DNA of 34,125 nucleotides from an uncultured Nitrospira sp. GTDB taxonomy: Bacteria > Nitrospirota > Nitrospiria > Nitrospirales > Nitrospiraceae. Below are positions 16,177 to 23,920 of this stretch, one piece after another. Both the position numbers and the translations under genes were made by a program. The first letter of the stretch is position 1. Each line of letters opens with the position of its first letter. The notes under the pieces are model-generated. The model saw only the letters and a program-made list of their open reading frames with translations, ran no database searches and was not told where the DNA came from. Location: NCBI GenBank assembly GCA_902500745.1, contig CABVRS010000018.1:1-34125 (forward strand), given 5' to 3'.

Positions 16177-16572
16177 TCATCGAGTCTGCTCTGACAGCCA
16201 ACGAATGTACGCCACGACATCCTGCATCTCTCCGTCGGTGAGCTGCCCGCGCCACGCATGCATCGGGCTGAAGACGACGCCGTGCTCGATCGTCCGTAGT
16301 AATTCTTCGTCTGATTTCAGGAACGATTGAAAGCGCTGGAAATTGGCCGGAGGGACTTTCAGAGAAACAGCGCCAGATCCATCTCCTCGACCGGTCGGTC
16401 CATGGCAATTCTGACAGTGGTGTTCGTAAACAGCTTTGCCGCGTGCCATGTCAGGCGGATAGTCTTGAGCGTTAAGAGAAGGGAGGGCGGGACCGTTCGC
16501 TACACAGAACCCGATGAGCCCTGCTGCAAAGAGTCGGTATCGTACGAACTGCCGAGGACCTGTGAGGATCAT
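16177..16572 (-). CDS. Periplasmic c-type cytochrome (monohaem)
   Basis: The 131-residue protein has an N-terminal hydrophobic segment (a signal peptide or anchor, ending near LNAQD) and one haem-binding CQNCH at residues 53-57 in KAVYEHHCQNCHGPTGRG, the usual class I pattern. The likely axial Met is Met104 in FSPMHAWRGQLTDGEM, and the last helix AYIRWLSEQ is also family-typical. It should carry electrons in the periplasm. The start lies one base after the stop of the FmdB-type gene, so it is in an operon with that gene and a USP gene. The redox partner is not evident. Confidence 0.9.
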   Translation of the reverse strand: MILTGPRQFVRYRLFAAGLIGFCVANGPALPSLNAQDYPPDMARGKAVYEHHCQNCHGPTGRGDGSGAVSLKVPPANFQRFQSFLKSDEELLRTIEHGVVFSPMHAWRGQLTDGEMQDVVAYIRWLSEQTR

Positions 16573-16573
16573 G

Positions 16574-16738
16574 TTAACTCTTCTTTGTGGTGTGAGTGAT
16601 GAATGGGCTAAAGACTTGCCGCAGGTTCTTGCTGCCGCATGCCGGACATGTGACTTCTCCTGCTTCGTGTTCTTTCAACGTTACCACAATCAGCGATTCT
16701 TTCCCGCAATTGAGGCACTGATAGTCATACATCGGCAT
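16574..16738 (-). CDS. FmdB-type zinc ribbon protein
   Basis: The 54-residue protein starts at MPMYDYQCLNCG, the standard opening of the FmdB/CxxC_CXXC_SSSS family, and has two Cys pairs: Cys8/Cys11 and Cys31/Cys34 (CPACGS), which bind one zinc. The in-frame extension to 16777 is rejected because it would run over the end of the upstream USP gene and the family begins at MP.Y.Y.C. The role of this small putative regulatory family is poorly known. It lies between a USP gene (31 bp upstream) and a cytochrome c gene (1 bp downstream). Confidence 0.88.
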   Translation of the reverse strand: MPMYDYQCLNCGKESLIVVTLKEHEAGEVTCPACGSKNLRQVFSPFITHTTKKS

Positions 16739-16769
16739 GGTGAATGCCCTTTCGATGATGCTCCGGTCG

Positions 16770-17633
16770 TTACCCAAAAATCATAAGTGGATAGGTTCCT
16801 TGGTGCAGCAGAGCATGTGAAACACTGCCGAGCACCATGCGGGTGATACCGCGGCGCCCGCGCGATCCTACGAGGATGAGGTCCGTATCTGATGCCTTGG
16901 CTTGGTGGAGAATTTCGTCAACCGGAGTGCCCAACGTGGTCACGACGCGAGTTTGGTAGCCATATGGTTTCAGCTTGGCGGCTATGTCCTCGAGGAAGTC
17001 CGTTCCCGTATGGAGGGAATGGGTTTCCATGTGCTCTGCCGAAATGGCATCTACCGGCCAGGGCGGCCTGGTGTGGGGGAGGACAGTCAACAGCGTGATG
17101 GTCGGTGCGTCCCGAAAGGGGTTCTGTTGAAGGAAGGAGAGGGCATATTCTGCATCGTAGCTCCCTTGCAGGGGCAGTAGAATACGATGAAGCGCCTTCA
17201 AGGGTCCGGGAAGAATCAGTTTCGCACCTGGCCCAAATGTCAGCACTCGGTGGGAGACACTTCCAACGAGCCGTTCTTTGATCGGCCCAAGGCCTCGGGC
17301 CCCCAACAGAATGAGGTTGACCTTGAGTTGTTCAGCCAGCGCCACAATTTGATCCACCGGAGATCCGACGACCAAATGCTTCATCACCGGTCCGGCATCC
17401 AACGGCAGCAACGACACGATCCGATCCAACAAGCGAGTCCCGTCGTCGCGCATGTTTCGCTCGACGGTTTCATACAGTTCCTGTGCCACTTCCGGCATCA
17501 TCATCGGATAGGCTGGTCTAGGGACATCAAGTACGTGCAGGAGATGCAGTGCCTCGGCACGAGCCAGATATTTCAGGGATCGCACCGCCTCATATGAGTT
17601 GTCGGAACCATCAACGGTGAGCAAGAGTTTCAT
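16770..17633 (-). CDS. Tandem universal stress protein (two USP domains)
   Basis: Start ATG 17633 gives 287 residues beginning MKLLLTVDGSDNS, as expected for a USP domain; the longer frame is rejected because it would overlap the small gene upstream. Domain one ends with GARGLGPIKERLVGSVS and domain two with GSRGRRGITRMVLGSVS, both intact G-x2-G-x9-G-S loops, so both halves can bind ATP. Just downstream are the FmdB-type gene and cytochrome c, and just upstream a 31-codon membrane peptide gene, all on the minus strand with small gaps, suggesting one transcript. The domain-one nucleotide loop is followed by LILPGPLKAL instead of the usual C-x-V-L-V-V, a small departure. Confidence 0.92.
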   Translation of the reverse strand: MKLLLTVDGSDNSYEAVRSLKYLARAEALHLLHVLDVPRPAYPMMMPEVAQELYETVERNMRDDGTRLLDRIVSLLPLDAGPVMKHLVVGSPVDQIVALAEQLKVNLILLGARGLGPIKERLVGSVSHRVLTFGPGAKLILPGPLKALHRILLPLQGSYDAEYALSFLQQNPFRDAPTITLLTVLPHTRPPWPVDAISAEHMETHSLHTGTDFLEDIAAKLKPYGYQTRVVTTLGTPVDEILHQAKASDTDLILVGSRGRRGITRMVLGSVSHALLHQGTYPLMIFG

Positions 17634-17640
17634 AAACGCC

Positions 17641-17736
17641 TCACTGACAATCCGTCGGGCACAACAAAACAAAATAGATCACGATCGCCACGCCTAACCC
17701 CACTGCCCCGAGCAGAAGCCACTGTGCACGTGTCAT
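17641..17736 (-). CDS. 31-residue single-pass membrane peptide
   Basis: A short frame from ATG 17736 has a strong Shine-Dalgarno (GGAGGGA, three bases before the ATG by its last base). The product is MTRAQ, then a hydrophobic run LLLGAVGLGVAIVIYFVLL and a tail CPTDCQ with two cysteines. The Arg at the start and the acid at the end suggest the N-terminus stays inside and the CxxxC tail outside the cytoplasm. It ends seven bases before the USP ATG at 17633. It is too short for most automatic callers and has no family I recognise; it may be a small subunit or regulator of a membrane protein. Confidence 0.6.
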   Translation of the reverse strand: MTRAQWLLLGAVGLGVAIVIYFVLLCPTDCQ

Positions 17737-18041
17737 CGTTCCCTCCAATACCTGGAGTTGGTATTCAGCAAGTCCGATGCCGCTGCGTAACAGTGTGAAC
17801 TGGTGGCTGAAGTAGAGTGGTGGAGGGTTGGGATTCGGGCAGATGACGCTTTCTGCTACAGGAGGCGAACGACCGCTGTAGCAGAGATCCCCTGCCTGAC
17901 GAAGCGGACCTATGACCGATAGCTGATTCAGTAGGAACAAACCACATCAAATCCTTGGATATCTCAAAGCCTGCGACCATCACCCACGTTCTAAGACGAG
18001 TGGCACCGCGCTTGCTCAAATCGTGATCAGGAGGATCGTTC
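17737..18041 (+). other. Divergent intergenic region with a hairpin
   Basis: This 305-bp gap separates divergent transcripts and must hold both sets of promoters. A dyad with 10-bp perfect arms (17852-17861 and 17876-17885, loop 14) lies near its middle, and a smaller AATACC/GGTATT dyad is at 17747-17765. No convincing -35/-10 pair or protein-coding frame was found; open frames here lack ribosome sites. GGAGGA serves the plus-strand USP. Confidence 0.5.
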
Positions 18042-18545
18042 ATGGGGCGGGATTCGAATCTCTTCAAGACCATCCTGGTTCCAGTTGATTTCTCTCCTTG
18101 CTCAGATGAGGCGTTCCGGGTGGCATGTCAGATGGCGCGTCTTTGCGGGGCGGCGATGCTGATCCTGCATGTGATCGATACCAGCGCCCTTGCGGCGTTC
18201 AATCGATTGGGTTTGCTTGCTGTTCCGTCCGATGCCGCCCCACAGCGCCGCCGCTTACGCCATCATGCTCGTCTAAAAGTCAGGCAGTTGTTGGAGTCGA
18301 GGGAGGCCGAGACGGTAAAGGTCACTCGCATGATTGTGGAAGGGGCGCCATTCGTTGAGATTGCGAAAGTTGCACGCACGGGGGATATCGACTTGGTTGT
18401 GATGGGGAGCTACGGCGGCCGGTCCGGCAGCGTGGATAAGATCTTCTTCGGGAGTACAGCAGAAAAGGTCGTTCGCACGGCGGGTTGCCCGGTATTGACT
18501 GTCCCGATTCCGGTATCCGTTTCTCAACGGGGAGCGTCGCGTTGA
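18042..18545 (+). CDS. Single-domain universal stress protein
   Basis: The 167-residue protein is one USP domain: FKTILVPVDFSPCSDEAF at the start, LILHVIDTSA, then IDLVVMGSYGGRSGSVDKIFFGSTAEKVV and CPVLTVPIP. The nucleotide loop has two extra residues compared with the G-x2-G-x9-G-S rule, so binding should be tested and not assumed. A basic insert (AAPQRRRLRHHARLKVRQ) lies between the two halves. CAGGAGGA precedes the ATG. It is the first gene of a plus-strand run that continues with a cupredoxin 19 bp downstream and another USP. Confidence 0.92.
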   Translation: MGRDSNLFKTILVPVDFSPCSDEAFRVACQMARLCGAAMLILHVIDTSALAAFNRLGLLAVPSDAAPQRRRLRHHARLKVRQLLESREAETVKVTRMIVEGAPFVEIAKVARTGDIDLVVMGSYGGRSGSVDKIFFGSTAEKVVRTAGCPVLTVPIPVSVSQRGASR

Positions 18546-18564
18546 CAAATAGAGGGAGGAGACT

Positions 18565-18996
18565 ATGACCCATGAGCCTCATCGTGTGCAGTGGCGACTG
18601 TTAGGCACGGTTCTTTCTGTGGTGTGTGTGGCTTGGATGTATGGAGGGATCCTTCTTGCGCAATCTGAACAGACAGTGGATGTGACCATCAAGGATTATA
18701 AGTTCGTGACGAAGCAGAGTACGTTACGACTGGGGTTCCCCACAATTATCAAGGTACGGAATGAAGACGCGGAACGACACGATTTTAGTTCAACCATGTT
18801 TGAAGGGATTCCGACTCAGATCGAAAAAGATGGTGTTATCGTGTATGGCCGTGGTGTGGGGGGTGTTTTCCTCGGCCCGAAACAGGAGGCGACCATTCGA
18901 TTTGACATGACACGACCGGGGCGGCACGTCTTTCGATGCTCCATTCACCCGACGATGAGCGGCGAATTGCTTCTACTTAGTGCGGAGGCAGTGTGA
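18565..18996 (+). CDS. Exported cupredoxin-domain protein
   Basis: The 143-residue protein has an N-terminal hydrophobic signal (LLGTVLSVVCVAWMYGGILLAQS) and a cupredoxin fold. Likely type I copper ligands are His72 (ERHDF) and the C-x2-H-x2-M cluster Cys125, His128, Met131 in FRCSIHPTMSGEL. Such domains accept or donate electrons or deliver copper in the periplasm. A strong GGGAGGAG site precedes the ATG. It ends in a four-base overlap with the next USP gene, a close link between an exported copper protein and cytoplasmic USPs that is not explained by known pathways. Whether copper is bound is inferred from the ligands only. Confidence 0.85.
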   Translation: MTHEPHRVQWRLLGTVLSVVCVAWMYGGILLAQSEQTVDVTIKDYKFVTKQSTLRLGFPTIIKVRNEDAERHDFSSTMFEGIPTQIEKDGVIVYGRGVGGVFLGPKQEATIRFDMTRPGRHVFRCSIHPTMSGELLLLSAEAV

Positions 18997-19964
18997 CTTT
19001 GTCTGAAAGCGGACTGAGACTTCTCCTGGCGACCGACGGGTCGCAGGGATCAGCGGTTGCGGAGGACTATGCCTTTGCACTGGCCCGATTATGGGGTGCT
19101 TCGCTGAGCGTGATGAACGTGTTGGAGTCCCCACCAGGGTTTGATCCGGAGAATCCCGTCAATCAACTGTATTTGACCGAGCTGATGAAACAGGCGACGA
19201 GTGCGCTGGCCACGCTGAAGGCACGGGCGGTTGATCGTGGCATTTCGATTCACACGAGGATCGCCACAGGGATCCCAAGCGAAGAAGTCCTTTCGGTGGC
19301 GACGGGGGAAGATCCGGATCTCATCGTCGTGGGCACGCGAGGGAAAACCGGCTTGGCCCATGTGTTGCTGGGAAGTACGGCCGAACGGATTATCCGGGGA
19401 GCGTCCTGTCCGGTTCTAGCTGTGCGAGGCGAAGGTCAAAGCAAGGAGCTGGTTGAGCAAGGCCGACGTGGCTATGCCGATCTCGATCGGATTCTGGTGC
19501 CGGTCGATTTTTCCGACTGTTCGCTCGATGCCCTGGAGTACGGAACGTTAATCGCCCAACGATCAAAGGCCTCGGTGAAGATCCTTCATGTCCTAGAGCC
19601 GGTCTCATATGGACTAGACTTTACGCTCCCGCATAGAGAAAAACGGGAGTCGGACAGGATAGCGTACACGAAGCGATTATCGGAGCTCGTCTCGGCGCTT
19701 GCTGCTGCCGGTGTCCCATCCGAATCCCTGATCGTGGGTGGACTGCCGACTGATTCGATTCTCGACGCAGCTCGGATGCAGCAGGCTGACTTGATTGTGA
19801 TGGGAACTCATGGACGCCGCGGCTTGTCTCACGCGTTATTCGGCAGTATTACGGAGTCAGTCCTTCGAAAATCTTCGTGCCCTGTTCTGACGGTCCGGAG
19901 GCCGAAATTTCGCCCTGGCCATCGACGTGTCGTTTCAGCTCGGTCTCTATCAACCAACGTGTAA
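18993..19964 (+). CDS. Tandem universal stress protein (two USP domains)
   Basis: Start GTG 18993 overlaps the cupredoxin stop (GTGA). The 323-residue product has domain one from LRLLLATDGSQGSAVAEDYA to GTRGKTGLAHVLLGSTA and CPVLAVRG, and domain two from LDRILVPVDFSDCSLDALEYG to GTHGRRGLSHALFGSIT and CPVLTVRRP. Both nucleotide loops are complete. A basic Arg-rich tail of about 15 residues follows. It sits in the seven-gene plus-strand run and is followed 14 bp later by a DUF2934 gene. Confidence 0.93.
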   Translation: MTLSESGLRLLLATDGSQGSAVAEDYAFALARLWGASLSVMNVLESPPGFDPENPVNQLYLTELMKQATSALATLKARAVDRGISIHTRIATGIPSEEVLSVATGEDPDLIVVGTRGKTGLAHVLLGSTAERIIRGASCPVLAVRGEGQSKELVEQGRRGYADLDRILVPVDFSDCSLDALEYGTLIAQRSKASVKILHVLEPVSYGLDFTLPHREKRESDRIAYTKRLSELVSALAAAGVPSESLIVGGLPTDSILDAARMQQADLIVMGTHGRRGLSHALFGSITESVLRKSSCPVLTVRRPKFRPGHRRVVSARSLSTNV

Positions 19965-19978
19965 CCGAGGAGCAAGTC

Positions 19979-20203
19979 ATGCGAACGAGTGTCAAATCAG
20001 CCGGTAAAGGGAAGGCCAAATCCTCCTCACTCGCGGGTGTAATTGAGACGCCTATCGAGTTACCGGACGGAATGTGGGACCGCATCTCGCGGAAAGCCTA
20101 TGAACTCTGGCTGCAGCGAGGTTGCCAAGAAGGGAATGCACTCCGCGACTGGCTTGACGCAGAGGAAGTCGTCATGGAAGAAATTCATGAAGCTCGCGAG
20201 TGA
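19979..20203 (+). CDS. DUF2934-domain small protein
   Basis: From ATG 19979 (preceded by CGAGGAG) the 74-residue protein carries, after a basic Ser/Lys-rich start, the DUF2934 pattern I-S-R-K-A-Y-E-L-W-L-Q-R-G ... D-W-L-D-A-E-E. DUF2934 proteins are small, of unknown function, and in my knowledge are common in Nitrospira and other soil or aquatic bacteria, often near stress genes. Its end overlaps by 17 bp the start of the next gene, an unknown 463-residue protein, which suggests coupled translation. DUF2934 itself may contact proteins or nucleic acids through the amphipathic helices; this is not known. Confidence 0.85.
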   Translation: MRTSVKSAGKGKAKSSSLAGVIETPIELPDGMWDRISRKAYELWLQRGCQEGNALRDWLDAEEVVMEEIHEARE

Positions 20204-21578
20204 CCAAGCGGCCGGGTTTTGGACTCCGAGACCTCCGTCCCTTGACGCGGTGCTTGTGCGACTTGACTCGCTGTCGCGCAAGCCCACCTTTGCTCTACAG
20301 CGGGAGATGGGGCTGGCACGAGCTCTCAGACTCTATCTGGGAGGAGGGGCTGGCAGAATTGTCGCGCCGCTCGCACAAGAAACGGAACTCGCCAACCTCT
20401 CACTCATCTGTGATTTCTATCCTGAAGACGGGCAGTTGACGCTCATCGAACAACTTCGGGATGTCATCACCGAACATATTCCCGATGAAGAACGGCGGTG
20501 GCTCGATCCGCTGAAGCATTCGTATCTCGATGTATTGGAACTCACCTCTGCAGTGCAGACTCAGGAAGCGCTGACTGTGCGGTCGCTTGGAGATCGAACC
20601 GTGTACGTGGTGCCAAGCGTTGAATCCCTCAAGGACGTTGTGGCGGGCCAGGTACTACTGACCCGTGTGATTCGCGACCCGAATGCCGGCACATCAGAGA
20701 AAGCGGTATGGTCCGGCAGTGGCATCATTCTTTCACCGGCTGATGCCAGTGCGTTGCTCGAGATCACCGCAGAATGGCGCCGGGAGATGGAGGTGAGTTC
20801 CGGATCCTTTGGGTTAGGGGAGTGGCAGGAGTTTGCCAAACGCTTTGGGTACATGCTGCTTTGGGCGTTCGCACAACTCCGCATGGATGCGTTGGTGGAC
20901 GCCGTCGGCCATATTCGCTATTGCCGCTCCGATGGCCAGCCTTATCTCTACGCCGTGGCCCTGTACGACCATCGCGACTATCGTTCCTTTGTCGATGGGC
21001 TGTCCGAGGTGAGCGAGCTTGAGTCGGAGAAGACAGTATCTTCGGTAGGAGGGCAAGGCAAAGCTGGAGCGTTCCCATCGACACACGCATGGGTTCAACG
21101 GGATGGAAACGGAGGGTCCGACCGGATTGTCGCCAGGGTGACGGTCACGTCGTCTCAGCTGATGGTGGAATGTGACGGGCCTGAACGGCTTGATCAGATC
21201 AAGCATCGGCTCGCCGCTGCGTTCGGGTACTCACTACATTTCCGCGATGAAACGCTCGTGCCTCCGATGCGGCAACTCTCGAGAGCCGAGCTCATGTCCG
21301 ATGAACCACCGACCTTGGTCGTGACGGGTGAAGAAGACCGTAGGCTGCTCAACCAGTTTCTGGAGAAAGCCTACCTGGAATGGTCGGATCAACCTCATCT
21401 CGCGCTTGGTGCTCAGACTCCTCGACATGCGGCTGCGTCTCCGAATTTGCGGGAAAAGGTGGCTGAGTTGATCGAGGAAATGGAGCAGCATGATCTGGGC
21501 TATCAACGATGTGGCCAACGCGCCTTCAATTATAATCGTCTTCGCGGGCATGTGGGGCTGGAGGAAAAACCTGAGTGA
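20187..21578 (+). CDS. Unknown 463-residue protein after DUF2934
   Basis: ATG 20187 is chosen because GGAAG lies about seven bases upstream and the frame before it is DUF2934 coding; a longer start would overlap that gene by 160 bases. The protein is soluble, with no signal peptide or membrane helix, and no domain I can name. A helical N-terminal half (YLDVLELTSAVQ, SLGDRTVYVVPS) is followed by an ISSG-type segment, a R-I-V-A-R-V-T-V strand and a C-terminal motif at about 397-418, Y-L-E-W-S-D-Q-P ... L-G-x-x-T-P-R-x-A-A. Similar WxDxP...TPRxAA tails occur in several uncharacterised bacterial proteins, some with SEC-C zinc motifs, though no SEC-C is present. It lies in the USP/PFK run. Function unknown. 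Confidence 0.78.
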   Translation: MKLASDQAAGFWTPRPPSLDAVLVRLDSLSRKPTFALQREMGLARALRLYLGGGAGRIVAPLAQETELANLSLICDFYPEDGQLTLIEQLRDVITEHIPDEERRWLDPLKHSYLDVLELTSAVQTQEALTVRSLGDRTVYVVPSVESLKDVVAGQVLLTRVIRDPNAGTSEKAVWSGSGIILSPADASALLEITAEWRREMEVSSGSFGLGEWQEFAKRFGYMLLWAFAQLRMDALVDAVGHIRYCRSDGQPYLYAVALYDHRDYRSFVDGLSEVSELESEKTVSSVGGQGKAGAFPSTHAWVQRDGNGGSDRIVARVTVTSSQLMVECDGPERLDQIKHRLAAAFGYSLHFRDETLVPPMRQLSRAELMSDEPPTLVVTGEEDRRLLNQFLEKAYLEWSDQPHLALGAQTPRHAAASPNLREKVAELIEEMEQHDLGYQRCGQRAFNYNRLRGHVGLEEKPE

Positions 21579-21735
21579 CCCATGGTGCCCATACAAGCGG
21601 TCCACCATCGCCGTTGTTGATGGCAGCACGATCTGCAGCCCCACCGCTTGCCTCTTGCTGAAAGGGAGTATACAACCAAGTCGAAGCGTATGAAAAAGTT
21701 GGAGAGCCGATGGGAAACAGCGTAGGGAGACACAG

Positions 21736-22983
21736 ATGACGGAGCAGCGAACAACGGTGGGGATTCTCGTCGGTGGAGGGCCAGCCCCTGGGATCAATAG
21801 CGTGATCGGCGCAGCGACGATTCGCAGTATTCTTGGAGGCTCAGACGTCCTGGGGATCATCGATGGGTTCAGGTGGCTCATGGAAGGGGGGACCGGACAA
21901 GTGCGGCCGCTCTCGATCGAGGAGATTAGCCGAATCCATTTTCGCGGCGGTTCTCATTTGGGTACCTCTCGGGCCAACCCGACGAAAAGTGCGGAGTTGC
22001 TGGACAACGTCTTGTTCTCGCTGTCGCGACTTGGCGTCACACGGTTGATGACGATCGGTGGGGATGACACCGCGTTTTCGGCTATGAAACTGGAGGAGCG
22101 GTCAAGCGGTCGTCTACAAGTCGTTCACGTTCCCAAGACGATCGACAACGATCTTGACCTCCCTCATGGGATTCCCACGTTCGGGTTTCAGACTGCCCGC
22201 CACGTTGGGGTTGAGATTGTGAAGAATCTTATGGTGGATGCTCGCACCACATCGCGCTGGTACTTGGTCGTGACGATGGGGCGTAAAGCCGGGCACCTGG
22301 CATTGGGTATCGGAAAGGCGGCTGGTGCCACGCTGACGATCATTCCGGAAGAGTTTAGAGACCGTCCGGTGAGGCTTCAACGAGTCGTGGATCTGTTGAT
22401 TGGGGCCATCATCAAGCGGCGGGAACATGGTCAAGCCGATGGAGTGGCGGTGCTGGCTGAAGGGTTGATCGAAATTCTCGATCCGCACGATCTTGGGGGC
22501 CTGGATCATGTGGAGCGAGATGAACACGGTCATATACGCATGACTGAAGTGGACTTCGGCGATGTCTTGCGTCGGGAACTGGCGAAGCAGCTTCATGCGC
22601 TGGGGCTGTCCTCGACCTTTGTGGTAAAGAACGTCGGATATGAGCTCCGCTGTGCCGATCCCATTCCGTTCGATATCGAGTACACACGTGACCTAGGATA
22701 TTGTGCCGCGCAGTATCTGCTGGAGGGCGGAACGTCGGCCATGGTCTCGATTCAGAATGGACGGTTTACCCCAATACCATTCAAGCAGATGGTGGATTCC
22801 TCCACAGGACGGACCAAGGTCAGGATGGTTGATGTCGATTCACAGTCTTACCAGATCGCTCGACAGTACATGATTCGGCTTACGACAGATGATCTGAGCA
22901 ACCCGGACCTGCTGGGGCGATATGCCGCGTTGAGCGGCCTGTCTATTGAGGTGTTCAGAGAACGGTTCAGTGCAGCGTACTGA
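21736..22983 (+). CDS. 6-phosphofructokinase, pyrophosphate-dependent type
   Basis: The 415-residue enzyme phosphorylates fructose 6-phosphate in glycolysis. Family motifs are GILVGGGPAPGINSVI at the start, IGGDDT at about 107-112, VPKTIDNDLD at 132-141 and TMGRKAGHLA at 180-189. Two positions decide the donor: Asp111 replaces the Gly (E. coli Gly104) of ATP enzymes, and Lys134 replaces the Gly (Gly124) of PGTIDND; both are hallmarks of PPi-PFK. The reaction would then be reversible and ATP-sparing. GGGAGA precedes the ATG. A 157-bp gap separates it from the unknown gene, and a USP follows after 45 bp. In a chemolithoautotroph it may work in gluconeogenesis as well as glycogen use. Confidence 0.93.
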   Translation: MTEQRTTVGILVGGGPAPGINSVIGAATIRSILGGSDVLGIIDGFRWLMEGGTGQVRPLSIEEISRIHFRGGSHLGTSRANPTKSAELLDNVLFSLSRLGVTRLMTIGGDDTAFSAMKLEERSSGRLQVVHVPKTIDNDLDLPHGIPTFGFQTARHVGVEIVKNLMVDARTTSRWYLVVTMGRKAGHLALGIGKAAGATLTIIPEEFRDRPVRLQRVVDLLIGAIIKRREHGQADGVAVLAEGLIEILDPHDLGGLDHVERDEHGHIRMTEVDFGDVLRRELAKQLHALGLSSTFVVKNVGYELRCADPIPFDIEYTRDLGYCAAQYLLEGGTSAMVSIQNGRFTPIPFKQMVDSSTGRTKVRMVDVDSQSYQIARQYMIRLTTDDLSNPDLLGRYAALSGLSIEVFRERFSAAY

Positions 22984-23028
22984 ACGCACGAGATGTATTT
23001 CGTCGAAGCCTAACAAAGGATGTCCACT

Positions 23029-23886
23029 ATGAAGATTCTTGCGGCGACGGATGGGTCCAAGTACGGCAAATGGGCGATCGAGTGGTTGGCGGATGTGCCG
23101 TTTATCGTGCAGCCGGTTGTTCGTGTTCTGCATATTCTCGACGTGGCAAGTGTTCGGGCTCCGTTCATGGTCCAACCGATCGCTGTCGGTGCGGAGCGTT
23201 ATATCCAGTCCGAGGTCAACCGGATGGAGAAGACAGCCAAGGCAACGAAGGAAGAGTCGGTCGCCTTGCTGGCTAAGCTAGGCTTGAGTGGAGGGGTCAC
23301 GGTGGAGCGAGGTGCTGTGGTCGGCACAATTATGAAATATGCGCAGCGGGGCGCGACCCTTCTATCGATCGGCTCGCGTGGGCTGGATGCCTTAGATCGC
23401 TTCATGCTGGGCAGTGTCTCCAATCATGCCATCCACCATGCGCCTTGCTCGGTCCTAGTGGTGAAAGAACGTCCGCGGCCTGTCCGACACGTCGTTCTTG
23501 CGATCGACGGGTCCGCTGCGTCTGATAAGGCGCTTAGGTTTCTCATACGTCAGATTGATCCGACACCAAATGGTTCGGGTCGCGAATCGATGCTGGTAAC
23601 CCTGGTGCACGCGATGCCGTATTTGAAGTATCCGGAGGTGAAAGAGGCTGGGAAGCGGTTGATGCGGCGATACGGAGAGAAGCTTGAGGGATCAGGCTTT
23701 AGGATTCAGGAGGCTCTGAGGTTGGGAAAGCCCGCCGATGAAATTCTGACCGTGGCGAAACAGGAAAAGGTTGATCTGATTGTAACTGGAGCCAAAGGGC
23801 TTGGCGCGATACGCCGCGTACTGCTCGGTAGTGTATCCACCCGTGTCGTTCAACATGCTCATTGTGGGGTGCTCGTGGTTCGCTGA
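23029..23886 (+). CDS. Tandem universal stress protein (two USP domains)
   Basis: ATG 23029 is preferred to ATG 23020 because AAAGGA lies eight bases before it; this yields 285 residues starting MKILAATDGSKYGKW. Domain one ends GSRGLDALDRFMLGSVS with CSVLVVK, domain two GAKGLGAIRRVLLGSVS with CGVLVVR, so both loops are complete. The domain joint contains the strand VRHVVLAIDGSAAS. It follows the PPi-PFK gene by 45 bp and should be co-transcribed with it. It resembles the USP at 831-1736 in overall plan, with two loops of G-S-R-G/G-A-K-G type. Confidence 0.93.
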   Translation: MKILAATDGSKYGKWAIEWLADVPFIVQPVVRVLHILDVASVRAPFMVQPIAVGAERYIQSEVNRMEKTAKATKEESVALLAKLGLSGGVTVERGAVVGTIMKYAQRGATLLSIGSRGLDALDRFMLGSVSNHAIHHAPCSVLVVKERPRPVRHVVLAIDGSAASDKALRFLIRQIDPTPNGSGRESMLVTLVHAMPYLKYPEVKEAGKRLMRRYGEKLEGSGFRIQEALRLGKPADEILTVAKQEKVDLIVTGAKGLGAIRRVLLGSVSTRVVQHAHCGVLVVR

Positions 23887-23920
23887 TCGCCGGATGTAAG
23901 AAATGACCCAAGAGATGGGG

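Noticed and set aside
17765..18073. Minus-strand open frame of 102 codons between the divergent operons
   Set aside because: No ribosome site or family, and the part near 18042 overlaps the USP start on the other strand.
21234..21881. Minus-strand open frame of 215 codons
   Set aside because: It runs across the end of the unknown gene and the start of PFK on the other strand, with no ribosome site or domain.
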